Of a DNA stretch of 64,000 bases, positions 10,028 to 19,055 are shown piece after piece. The stretch comes from Sphingobacterium sp. R2 (GTDB lineage Bacteria > Bacteroidota > Bacteroidia > Sphingobacteriales > Sphingobacteriaceae): contig NZ_CP142884.1 in the NCBI RefSeq assembly GCF_040760075.1, positions 2,790,001 to 2,854,000 of the forward strand, given 5' to 3'. Each line of letters starts with the position of its first letter. The first letter of the stretch is position 1. A program made the position numbers and the translations under genes. The notes under the pieces were generated by a model. It was given only the letters and a program-made list of their open reading frames with translations, searched no databases and was not told where the DNA came from.

Positions 10028-10675
10028 ATGATTAATTATAATACTGTAAAAGCCGTAATATTTGATTTGGACGGTGTGTTGGTGGATACGGCGGTCTACC
10101 ATTTTCAAGCCTGGCATAGATTGGCAGAAGGCTTGGGTTATTCGTTTTCTCTTGTTGACAACGAACAGCTGAAAGGGGTCAGTCGCATTGAATCCCTCGA
10201 GCTTATTTTAAAATGGGCGGGGGCGAAAATATCCGATGCTGAAAAAGCGGATTTGCTGTCACTTAAAAACAAATGGTACTTGGAGCTGATTGAACAACTC
10301 AGCCCTGACCACTTGCTTTCAGGTAGTTTAGATCTATTAGAAAAACTCCAGAAAAAGGGGATTAAGATTGCATTGGGGTCAGCCAGCAAGAACGCGATGG
10401 GCATCCTTGAAAAAACGGGGATTATCAGCTATTTCGACGCATTGATTGATGGAAATGTGGTTCAACTGTCTAAACCTAATCCAGCAGTTTTCCTGAAGGG
10501 AGCTGAGGCTTTGGGAATTGAACCGGCATGCTGTCTCGTGCTGGAAGATGCTCAAGCCGGAATAGATGCGGCAAGGGCAGCCGGCATGCAGGTGATAGGG
10601 ATTGGGCAGGCTGAACATCTTAACGGAGCAGATTTAGTGGTAGCCGATTTAGGAGCCTTAGTCGATAAATTTTAG
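10028..10675 (+). CDS. pgmB: beta-phosphoglucomutase
   Basis: 215 residues, HAD superfamily. The catalytic loop is VIFDLDGVLVD with nucleophile Asp13 and acid/base Asp15; motif II is the Ser of GSASKN, motif III the Lys of LSKPNP, and motif IV EDAQAGIDAA. The enzyme interconverts beta-glucose-1-phosphate and glucose-6-phosphate in the cytoplasm. Placement directly before a GH65 phosphorylase that releases beta-glucose-1-phosphate makes the specific assignment strong compared with other HAD phosphatases. It starts 33 bp after susA, probably in the same transcript. Confidence 0.94.
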   Translation: MINYNTVKAVIFDLDGVLVDTAVYHFQAWHRLAEGLGYSFSLVDNEQLKGVSRIESLELILKWAGAKISDAEKADLLSLKNKWYLELIEQLSPDHLLSGSLDLLEKLQKKGIKIALGSASKNAMGILEKTGIISYFDALIDGNVVQLSKPNPAVFLKGAEALGIEPACCLVLEDAQAGIDAARAAGMQVIGIGQAEHLNGADLVVADLGALVDKF

Positions 10676-10775
10676 GAGCAATTCAAGTGATGGAAGCAAG
10701 GCGTAGATCATATTGGCAAAGAAGACCAGAATGATTGAGGCAGAGTATCCGTCGCGCATTGAAAAAAATATAAAG

Positions 10776-13085
10776 ATGAAAACATATATCAAACATAACC
10801 CTTGGCAAATTATCGAAGACACCTTTCGTCCCGAACATAATGAATTTTCGGAAAGTATCTTCGCTATTGGTAATGGTCGGATGGGGCAGAGGGCTAATTT
10901 TGAAGAAGAATTCAGCGGGAAATCGTTACAGGGATCGTACCTAGCGGGTATTTATTATCCTGACAAAACACGCGTGGGCTGGTGGAAAAATGGGTATCCC
11001 GAATATTTTGCCAAGGTCATCAATTCCATCGATTGGATAGGCCTAAATATTCTAGTAAATGGGCAGGTTCTCGACCTAAACAAAGTTGCGGTCAAATCTT
11101 TTGAACGTCGCCTGGATATGCAAAATGGGGTTTTATACCGCAGTTTTATCGTGGAAATGCCTGATGGCGCACAGTTGAAGGTAGAAGCAAGCCGGATGTA
11201 TCATCTGTTTGCTTCGGAAACAGCTTCATTACAGTACAATATACAGGCACTTTCCGGTCCGATTGCTTTGGAGGTCCGCTCGCATTTAAATGCTGAAGTT
11301 GTCAATCGAGACAGTAACTACGACGAGCAATTTTGGGAAAGCACAGCGCAGGGAAGAGATGGTGAAAATACCTTTGTGGCGGCGCGTACCAAGAAAACTG
11401 GCTTTGAGGTGTACGCCCTGCTTACAACTACCGTGACAGGATCTACAGCCGTTGTCGAAGTGCAAGATACGGTGACAAGTCGAGGCTGTATAGCAGAAAT
11501 TTATAAGACCGAGCTAACCGAATCTCAAATTTGTAGCGTTGAAAAGCGAGTTTCCATTGTTACATCACAGAACCATGTGGCGGCAGAGCTAAAAGAGGCT
11601 GCTTCGGTCAATTTACAGCAGCTAAATGCACTGAGCTATGAGCAACTAAAGGAGAAACAGGCAACAACTTGGCAAGCGATCTGGGCAGAAAGTGATATTG
11701 AAATTAGTGGTGATGTCGCAGCACAGCAGGCAATACGCTACAATATTTTCCAGCTTAACCAGACTTATACCGGCGAAGATGAGCGCCTCAATATTGGTCC
11801 TAAAGGTTTTACAGGTGAAAAATATGGGGGTGTCACCTATTGGGATACTGAAGCTTATTGTATTCCTTTTTACCTCGCAACACAATCTCCAAATATTGCG
11901 CGTAACTTGTTGATTTATCGTCATCAGCAATTGGATAAAGCCATCGAAAATGCCGCTAAACTTGGCTTTACCAATGGAGCTGCACTTTATCCCATGGTGA
12001 CGATTAATGGTGAGGAATGCCATAATGAATGGGAAATTACGTTTGAGGAAATTCATCGCAATGGAGCCATTGCATTTGCGATCTATAACTATGTCCGTTA
12101 CACCGGTGATCAGGATTACATCTGGTCGCACGGCTTGGAAGTCTTGGTTGCAATAAGCCGATTCTGGGCACAGCGCGTTAATTGGAGCGCTGAGCGCCAG
12201 CAATATGTCATGTTGGGGGTGACGGGACCAAACGAGTATGAAAACAACGTAAACAACAACTGGTATACCAATCGGATTGCTTCCTGGTGCCTAGAATATA
12301 CACTGGACTGTTTAAACAAGCTGGCGCAGCTAAACTCCGACATTGCTGACGCATTAAAAACGAAGTTAGCCATAGGAGCGGAAGAACAGGGAAAATGGCA
12401 GCATATTATCGATAACATGTATTATCCTTTTGATGCGCAGCGCGGGGTGTTTCTCCAACAGGATGGTTTCCTCGACAAAGAGTTAATTCCTGTGGCCGAA
12501 CTTGATCCGGCTCAACGACCGATCAACCAGCGTTGGAGCTGGGATAGGATTCTACGTTCCTGTTACATCAAGCAGGCCGACGTGCTGCAGGGCTTTTACT
12601 TTCTCGAAGACCAGTTTGATCTTGAGGCCTTAAGGCGACATTATGAATTCTATGAACCGTTTACGGTGCATGAAAGCTCGCTTTCTCCTTGCGTCCATGC
12701 GATATTGGCTGCTAAGTTGAATAAACCAGAAAAAGCCTATGAATTCTATCTGCGGACCTCTCGTTTGGATCTGGATGATTATAATAACGATACCGAAGAC
12801 GGTTTACATATCACTTCCATGGCGGGTACCTGGATGACAATCGTAGAGGGCTTTGCAGGAATGCGGATTAAGGACGGAAAACTGTATTTAAATCCAATGT
12901 TGCCTAAAGAGTGGGAAGGGTATAAATTCCGTGTCTTATTTCGCGGTGCGACCTTGTTGATTGCGGTACGGTCGGATGGATTTACGATCGAAAATGACAG
13001 TGACACTGCGGCCCATATCCAGACGGAGGCAGAAGCTTTCATTCTAGCTGCACAAAGCAAAAAGCAGGTGTTTCAGGTTCGGTAA
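10776..13085 (+). CDS. GH65 maltose phosphorylase
   Basis: 769 residues from the ATG at 10776 (MKTYIKHNPWQIIEDTF); an upstream in-frame TTG at 10713 is less likely. With this start the catalytic acid Glu in TGPNEYE is residue 487, the same number known for the Lactobacillus brevis maltose phosphorylase. A beta-sandwich N-terminal domain is followed by the (alpha/alpha)6 barrel (phosphate-loop region HITSMAGTW near the C-terminus). The enzyme splits maltose with inorganic phosphate into glucose and beta-glucose-1-phosphate in the cytoplasm. Other GH65 specificities (trehalose, kojibiose, nigerose) cannot be excluded, but the starch-locus context and the neighbouring pgmB favour maltose. Confidence 0.92.
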   Translation: MKTYIKHNPWQIIEDTFRPEHNEFSESIFAIGNGRMGQRANFEEEFSGKSLQGSYLAGIYYPDKTRVGWWKNGYPEYFAKVINSIDWIGLNILVNGQVLDLNKVAVKSFERRLDMQNGVLYRSFIVEMPDGAQLKVEASRMYHLFASETASLQYNIQALSGPIALEVRSHLNAEVVNRDSNYDEQFWESTAQGRDGENTFVAARTKKTGFEVYALLTTTVTGSTAVVEVQDTVTSRGCIAEIYKTELTESQICSVEKRVSIVTSQNHVAAELKEAASVNLQQLNALSYEQLKEKQATTWQAIWAESDIEISGDVAAQQAIRYNIFQLNQTYTGEDERLNIGPKGFTGEKYGGVTYWDTEAYCIPFYLATQSPNIARNLLIYRHQQLDKAIENAAKLGFTNGAALYPMVTINGEECHNEWEITFEEIHRNGAIAFAIYNYVRYTGDQDYIWSHGLEVLVAISRFWAQRVNWSAERQQYVMLGVTGPNEYENNVNNNWYTNRIASWCLEYTLDCLNKLAQLNSDIADALKTKLAIGAEEQGKWQHIIDNMYYPFDAQRGVFLQQDGFLDKELIPVAELDPAQRPINQRWSWDRILRSCYIKQADVLQGFYFLEDQFDLEALRRHYEFYEPFTVHESSLSPCVHAILAAKLNKPEKAYEFYLRTSRLDLDDYNNDTEDGLHITSMAGTWMTIVEGFAGMRIKDGKLYLNPMLPKEWEGYKFRVLFRGATLLIAVRSDGFTIENDSDTAAHIQTEAEAFILAAQSKKQVFQVR

Positions 13086-13092
13086 GCTCCTG

Positions 13093-13131
13093 TTTTCAGC
13101 AGCGTAAGAACCAATCTTATGCTGCTGAAAA
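13093..13131 (+). terminator. hairpin terminator after maltose phosphorylase
   Basis: Arms of 17 nt (13093-13109 and 13115-13131) pair throughout except one G-U, closing on a 5-nt loop just 8 bp after the stop codon. The T-run is weak, so it may only partly stop transcription or protect the 3' end before the transporter gene. Confidence 0.55.
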
Positions 13132-13185
13132 TAGGGATTAAGTGATAATTAAATTGTATTTTGTCTTAAATTTTGATAGCCTATT

Positions 13186-14511
13186 ATGGGAAATAAACCT
13201 GAATTAAGCATTAGCCAGGTCATCAATATGAGTTTTGGGTTTTTGGGCATACAAATGGGGTTTGCCTTACAAAACGGCAATGCTTCCCGTATTCTACAGA
13301 CATTTGGTGCTGATGTTGAACACCTGTCGCTGTTTTGGCTTGCGGCTCCGATTACGGGGATGATTGTGCAGCCAATTATCGGGCATTATAGCGATCGAAC
13401 CTGGAATAAATTGGGGCGTCGTCGGCCTTATATTTTGGTGGGTGCACTGCTGACCACCATAACCCTGTTTTTGATGCCGAATGCAGCAGTATTTACCACA
13501 TTGCTAGCACCACTTTGGATAGGAGCAGGACTATTAATGTTTATGGATGCTTCCATCAATGTGACAATGGAGCCCTTTAGAGCCTTAATTGGCGATAATC
13601 TACCGGGTAATCAACGTAGTCTTGGATTCTCCGTACAAACCTTTCTGATCGGTATTGGAGCCGTATTGGGATCCTTACTTCCCTTTATACTGACAAAATA
13701 TTTTCATGTGCAGGGAACTTCCGAAGCTGGTCAGGTGCCAAACAATGTGATATATTCTTTTTACTTTGGTGGTTTTGTACTGCTTCTAACGGTGTTGTGG
13801 TCGGTGTTTAAAACGAAGGAATATACGCCACAGGAATTACGGTCATTTTCCGATACCCTGGTGGTTGAACAGGAGACAGCGCCAATACTTGGTTTGCGCG
13901 CTATTGTCAGCGATATTGGTAAGATGCCATTGATCATGCGCAAACTCGGTTGGGTTCAATTCTTTTCCTGGTTTGCCCTTTTTATGATGTGGGTATATAC
14001 AACTCCTGCGATTGCAGATTCGGTTTTTTACCTGCGGGAAGGGAATCGGCAGGATCTTTATATGGAGGCGGCCAATTGGGTGGGCGTGCTTTTTGGTATT
14101 TACAATGGGGTATCGGCTCTATATGCTTTGTTTATTCCGCGGATAGCCAAACAGCTCGGACGTGGAAAAACGCATGCGCTCGGCTTGTCTATTGGCGGAC
14201 TTTCGTTGATTTCATTGTTTTTGATTAAAGATGCTAATCTGCTGATTCTTCCCATGATCGGTATTGGTATTGCTTGGGGAAGTATTTTAGCAATGCCGTA
14301 TGCCATTTTAAGCGATCATTTGCCCGCTGGTAAAATGGGAGTTTATATGGGACTTTTCAATTTCTTCATTACGTTGCCTCAGATTGTGTGTGGTTTTTTT
14401 GGCGGAATGATTATCAAATATTTTTTTCATAGCCAATCCATTTACGGCTTGTTGTTGGCAGGCATATTTATGTTGCTGGCGGCATTCTTTGTTCCAAAGA
14501 CTAAACGGTAA
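13186..14511 (+). CDS. MFS sugar transporter, probably maltose/maltodextrin importer
   Basis: 441 residues, about 12 membrane segments. The cytoplasmic signature after segment 2 (GHYSDRTWNKLGRRRPYILVG) is typical of the MFS sugar:proton symporters that group with sucrose/maltose transporters. Bacteroidota alpha-glucan loci often carry such a transporter next to GH65 and beta-phosphoglucomutase, where it moves maltose from periplasm to cytoplasm. It is separated from GH65 by 100 bp including a hairpin, so it could have its own promoter. Substrate is inferred from context only. Confidence 0.88.
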   Translation: MGNKPELSISQVINMSFGFLGIQMGFALQNGNASRILQTFGADVEHLSLFWLAAPITGMIVQPIIGHYSDRTWNKLGRRRPYILVGALLTTITLFLMPNAAVFTTLLAPLWIGAGLLMFMDASINVTMEPFRALIGDNLPGNQRSLGFSVQTFLIGIGAVLGSLLPFILTKYFHVQGTSEAGQVPNNVIYSFYFGGFVLLLTVLWSVFKTKEYTPQELRSFSDTLVVEQETAPILGLRAIVSDIGKMPLIMRKLGWVQFFSWFALFMMWVYTTPAIADSVFYLREGNRQDLYMEAANWVGVLFGIYNGVSALYALFIPRIAKQLGRGKTHALGLSIGGLSLISLFLIKDANLLILPMIGIGIAWGSILAMPYAILSDHLPAGKMGVYMGLFNFFITLPQIVCGFFGGMIIKYFFHSQSIYGLLLAGIFMLLAAFFVPKTKR

Positions 14512-14518
14512 GGGCTTT

Positions 14519-14554
14519 ATCGTAGACGTAGTAAATAGAGCTTACGTCTACGAT
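14519..14554. terminator. inverted repeat between convergent transporter and regulator genes
   Basis: A perfect 12-bp stem (ATCGTAGACGTA at 14519-14530 with its complement at 14543-14554) with a 12-nt loop, followed by TTTT. It starts 8 bp after the transporter stop codon and is likely its terminator. Confidence 0.55.
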
Positions 14555-14734
14555 TTTCTGCACATTTGGCCCAGCTCTTGCAGTTGGATTTTCATCATCC
14601 CCTTAAGTATACTAATTTGCTTTAGTTAGCACGACTCGCTTTTACACAGCGGGATAATTTCGTTCGATTTACTAAAACTTGTGCGTATCAATTGCTGAAA
14701 AATGCACCATCATTTGCTGAACAAGTGTGCATTA

Positions 14735-17700
14735 CTAACTGTTTTCAATAATATAGCTGCTCGGCGACATGCCATAATGCTTATTGAAGTCCCTGGAAAA
14801 ATTGGATTGCACGGTGTAACCTACCATCGTTGATACTTGGGTAATGTTGTATTCTTTCTGGGTAAGCAGTTCTGCCGCTTTTTTTAATCGTGAAATATTG
14901 ATCAATTCATTGGGCGTTAGGTCGGATAGCCCTTTAATTTTACGGTAAAGGGTTGGGCGGCTCATATGCATGAGTTTGGCAAGTCCATCCACATTGAGGT
15001 CTATCACTGAAATATTTTCATAAATTACAGTATTGAGCTGGCTGATAAAATCTTTGTCGGGTGCCGATACATTGATATCCATCAAGGTGGATCCGGAATA
15101 ATTGGTCAAATAATTCTGGATAATTTTGCGGTTTTTAAGGATATTACGTATTTGTACCATGAGGAATTCGAGCGAGAAGGGTTTTTCGATGTAAGCATCA
15201 GCACCATTTTTTAACCCTTGAATCTTTGAATCGAGCGCATTTTTTGCCGTTAGAAAAATCACGGGAATATGGCTATACAAAATATCTGTTTTAATGCGTT
15301 TGCATAGCGCCAGACCATCCATAATGGGCATCATAATATCTGTTAGTACAAGTTGTACATTCTCTTGATCTAATATTTCTAAGGCCTCGGCACCATTCCC
15401 TGCCCGTAGAATAGTATAGCTGGTTTTCAACTCTTTATTGAGGTAGGCTAATATTTCTTTATTATCCTCGACGAGCAGAATCACTGGCTTTTCTTCCTCC
15501 TGTTCATCCGATCTATCATGTAATACATGCTCTTCAAAATCTTCCTGAAATGACTGGATATCCAGGGATTGTTCCTGAAAAATTGGGATTGATAGCAGGA
15601 ATATGTTGCGGTTATCTTCCAGATGCACAACGGATAATGTTCCTTGATGCAGTTCGACCAAAGAACGTGAAAGGGGCAGGCCAATTCCTGTTCCGGTATC
15701 TTTGTCGGATTCGTTTAGTCGATAAAAGGGCTCAAAAATTTTTTCTTTCTTCTCAAAGGGTATAAGCAGACCATCATTTTGAAATTCAATATTGAACATA
15801 ATGTCATCGCTATTGAATGGAAGCAGTTTGACGTAGACTTCGTGCTCTGCATATTTTATTGCATTGTGGATGAGGTTTGTAAAAACTTTTCGAAGGGCCT
15901 CTTCATCTACGTAGGCTGTAAGACTGATACGTGGAAGACTTAGGTCGTAACGCAAATGTTTGTCTTTGGCGAGGTAATTGAAATCGTGAAATACCTCGGC
16001 CAAAAGGGTATTGATATCGGTTTTTGTAAAGATAAGGCTCATATTGTTTGTTTCTGCTTTTCTAAAATCCAGTAACTGATTGGTGAGGCGAATTAATCGC
16101 GTTGTATTTTTTTCGATCAGAGCAAGGTCCTGAGCCGTTTCCTGATCGGTGAATTTTTGATTATTTATTATTTTCTCCAGGGGCATTTTGATTAAGGTGA
16201 GCGGGGTACGAATCTCATGAGCGAGGTTGGTAAAAAACTCCAACTTGAGCGCGTATATTTCCTGCTCTTTTTTCCGTTCGAAACTATCCATCTTTTGCGC
16301 ATTATTAGCCTTTAAAAGCAGTAGATAATAGCGTAAACCGAGCAAGGTAATTGTTCCGAAAGTTAGAAAATAGAGCACATATGCCCAGCGAGACAACCAC
16401 CAGGGGGGCGAAACAACGATGCGTAGTTTTTTTTCCGCGGGATTCCAAACCCTATTATTGTTTGCACCTTTGAACTTAAACGTATAAGTGCCCGGAGGAA
16501 GTTTATTGTAATAGATTTTTTGATTGCCTGTAATATCGGTCCAGTCTTTATCGTAACCTTCCATAGTATACCGATAGGCATTACTTTTTGGTGAAACAAA
16601 ACTTAACGCTGCAATATTAAAGCTAATATTGGATCTATCGTAGGTCAGCTGGATTTCTTTTGCTGTGGATATGGATTCTTTTAGTATCCCATTTTCACGT
16701 ACAGCTATGTTTGCGTTGTTGATTTGGATGCCACTAATGAATATGGGGGGGACAAAGTTATTCTTAATGGATTTTGTAGGGTTGAAACTTACCATTCCTT
16801 TAATAGTTCCGAAATATAAAGTCCCGTCATTATCCTTAAAAGCTGAATTATAATTAAATTGATCCGCTGGAAGTCCATCTCTGGACGTATAAATGATCCT
16901 ACGGGGGAGCCCTTCATCCAATCTGACCAGACCACCGCCGGTAGATATCCAAATGCTTTTGTTGTCATCTTCCAGCACCTTGAATACTTGATTGGAAGGT
17001 AATCCCGATTCGGTCAGATAATTTTTAAATTGACCATCACGACGGTATTTTGAAAGGCCGCTTTCGGTACAAAACCATAAGTTTTTTTTGCTGTCTTCAA
17101 ATAGGCCATTGACATAATTATTGACGAGTGTATTTTTTTTGCCTTGTTCAGACCGTAACTGCTGAATTTTTCCCGAACTGCGGTTATAGCTATAGACACC
17201 ACTTCCATAGGTGTTGATCCAGAGTATACCCCCTTCGTCTTCATAAATACCTTGTATCCAAGCAGTAATGGGGAGAAGGTCAAAACGGTCACGCGCTTTA
17301 TTGTAGACATATAAAGCGCGATCGGTCCCTACAAATAGGTGGTTGTCTCGAGACTTATAGAGGCAAACGGCAAAGCTGCTTTGTAATGGTCCCTCACCAA
17401 TACGGTCGTAATGCTTTTTTAATTTTCCTGTTCTTACGTCCAGAATGTCAATACCATGAGTCGTAGAACCTACCCAAAGATCGTCGTCGACGGTGGCCAA
17501 CCCATGAACGTTATTATGTGTAATACTTCCCTGTTTGCCATTGGCAGCGAAGTGCTGAATCTGGTTTGTTTGCCCATCTATTTTATTTAGACCGCCATCT
17601 TCTGTTCCTATCCAGAAATTTCCATGACGATCTTTGGTGATATCGTGCACGATATTGCCTGATAGGTCGGATGTTCCAAATCCGGACAAATACTTTTTGA

Positions 17701-18688
17701 AATTATTGAATTGGTTGCTGTACTGGTTAAAACCACCAAAATATGTCCCAAACCAAATATTGCCTTCCCGATCGCGATAGAAATTTAAGACTGCATTGTC
17801 CGATATCGCAAATGGGTTGAGCAGATCTTTTTTAATGTGGTGGATCCGTCCTGTGTAAATATCATAGGTATATATTCCAGTTTCTGTTCCGATCCAATAT
17901 ACGGATGCTGTCTGTTGAATAATGCAGTTTGCCTGGATAACTTTGTCAGGGTAATGGTTTGAAAATAAGTTTTTCAATGTTCCATTTTTGAAATCAAACA
18001 GATAGGCCGAATTGATTGTCCCAATCATCAGCAGCGAATCGTTGATTGCATAGACGGTTTTGGTATTTGCTAGCGCTCGTTGATCAATCTTTTTGAGATT
18101 GACATGGACAAATTTATTGGTGCTAAGCTGATATCTTTGTATCGTACTGTTATCGTCTGCGATCCACAATCCACCCCTCGTACTGCTGGTGATTGCTACC
18201 AGCGAAGTGTTGTTATGGTCAAATGCCGAAATTTCTTTTGTCGCGGAATTATAACGATAAAGTTTGCCATTGGAAAGCAACCAGATAAATCCCGCATATT
18301 CGTGTAGGGCATTTACTTCGCCGATTGGAATACGCTTAAAAGGTTTGAAATTCTCTTTTATGGGATCGTAGCAGTAAGTGCCGCGAGTCGTTCCCACCCA
18401 TAGGACGCCTTTACTGTCGGTGAGCATGCTCAAGATAGAGGAGCTTCCAATACTTGTCGAATCTGAAGCATTGTGTCTAAATATCTTAAATTGATTACCA
18501 TCGAAACGATTGAGGCCATTTCTTGTGCCGAGCCATAGAAAGCCTTGAACATCCTGTGTAATACACTTGACGGAACTATTAGAGAGGCCATCGATGGTTT
18601 GATAATTTTTAAAATAGATGGATTGTGCCCGCCCATAGATACATGTTAAGAAGGTGTATAAAATTAATATGGTGGTTATTCTTTTCAA
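14735..18688 (-). CDS. hybrid two-component system regulator (sensor kinase, receiver and AraC-type DNA-binding domain)
   Basis: 1317 residues starting at a TTG; no ATG near it keeps the signal peptide. Order: signal peptide (1-21), two-bladed Reg_prop beta-propeller repeats (about 22-650, many WLGTRNGL/WIGTEDGG units), Y_Y_Y domain (about 690-770), membrane helix (about 780-805), HisKA with phospho-acceptor His824 in AHEIRTPL, HATPase, receiver with phospho-acceptor Asp1117 in LTDIMMPIMDG, and a C-terminal AraC-type helix-turn-helix pair. Such regulators sense an oligosaccharide in the periplasm and switch on the adjacent utilisation locus. It is divergent from the second susC, its most likely target; starch loci more often use SusR, which is not seen here. 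Confidence 0.96.
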   Translation of the reverse strand: MKRITTILILYTFLTCIYGRAQSIYFKNYQTIDGLSNSSVKCITQDVQGFLWLGTRNGLNRFDGNQFKIFRHNASDSTSIGSSSILSMLTDSKGVLWVGTTRGTYCYDPIKENFKPFKRIPIGEVNALHEYAGFIWLLSNGKLYRYNSATKEISAFDHNNTSLVAITSSTRGGLWIADDNSTIQRYQLSTNKFVHVNLKKIDQRALANTKTVYAINDSLLMIGTINSAYLFDFKNGTLKNLFSNHYPDKVIQANCIIQQTASVYWIGTETGIYTYDIYTGRIHHIKKDLLNPFAISDNAVLNFYRDREGNIWFGTYFGGFNQYSNQFNNFKKYLSGFGTSDLSGNIVHDITKDRHGNFWIGTEDGGLNKIDGQTNQIQHFAANGKQGSITHNNVHGLATVDDDLWVGSTTHGIDILDVRTGKLKKHYDRIGEGPLQSSFAVCLYKSRDNHLFVGTDRALYVYNKARDRFDLLPITAWIQGIYEDEGGILWINTYGSGVYSYNRSSGKIQQLRSEQGKKNTLVNNYVNGLFEDSKKNLWFCTESGLSKYRRDGQFKNYLTESGLPSNQVFKVLEDDNKSIWISTGGGLVRLDEGLPRRIIYTSRDGLPADQFNYNSAFKDNDGTLYFGTIKGMVSFNPTKSIKNNFVPPIFISGIQINNANIAVRENGILKESISTAKEIQLTYDRSNISFNIAALSFVSPKSNAYRYTMEGYDKDWTDITGNQKIYYNKLPPGTYTFKFKGANNNRVWNPAEKKLRIVVSPPWWLSRWAYVLYFLTFGTITLLGLRYYLLLLKANNAQKMDSFERKKEQEIYALKLEFFTNLAHEIRTPLTLIKMPLEKIINNQKFTDQETAQDLALIEKNTTRLIRLTNQLLDFRKAETNNMSLIFTKTDINTLLAEVFHDFNYLAKDKHLRYDLSLPRISLTAYVDEEALRKVFTNLIHNAIKYAEHEVYVKLLPFNSDDIMFNIEFQNDGLLIPFEKKEKIFEPFYRLNESDKDTGTGIGLPLSRSLVELHQGTLSVVHLEDNRNIFLLSIPIFQEQSLDIQSFQEDFEEHVLHDRSDEQEEEKPVILLVEDNKEILAYLNKELKTSYTILRAGNGAEALEILDQENVQLVLTDIMMPIMDGLALCKRIKTDILYSHIPVIFLTAKNALDSKIQGLKNGADAYIEKPFSLEFLMVQIRNILKNRKIIQNYLTNYSGSTLMDINVSAPDKDFISQLNTVIYENISVIDLNVDGLAKLMHMSRPTLYRKIKGLSDLTPNELINISRLKKAAELLTQKEYNITQVSTMVGYTVQSNFSRDFNKHYGMSPSSYIIENS

Positions 18689-19055
18689 AATTGATTACGT
18701 TCAACTAAAAATAGTCAATTAAAAACACAATAAAGCATTTTACTGATACGCTTTGATATAAATTTGAGACGCTGTGATTGGACGAGGTGCTGAGATTTAT
18801 GCATTTTTATATCAAGATAATAACCAAATATAAACGTATGTTGTGCCCAAGAATTATGACAGGTAAAGCCTGTGTCCCTACGCGAACCACTATTTCTACG
18901 ATTTTGCCTCACAGACTCGCCGATGCAACAGTTGGCCAATTAAATGTTCATTTCCGATGAGCTTTAAAATCTATCAATAACATTAAATCACTTAATATGA
19001 GCTGTGCATCATATATGCACAATATGAATCAATTAAACCACTAATTAAAAAGCGT
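18689..19055. promoter_or_regulatory. divergent intergenic region between the hybrid regulator and susC2
   Basis: 367 bases without a gene. It must contain promoters for both directions. A short inverted repeat, GTGCAT-N5-ATGCAC at 19004-19020, lies 36 bp before the susC2 start and is a candidate regulator site. I do not see a full Bacteroidota -33/-7 promoter with confidence. Short open frames here look random in composition. Confidence 0.4.
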
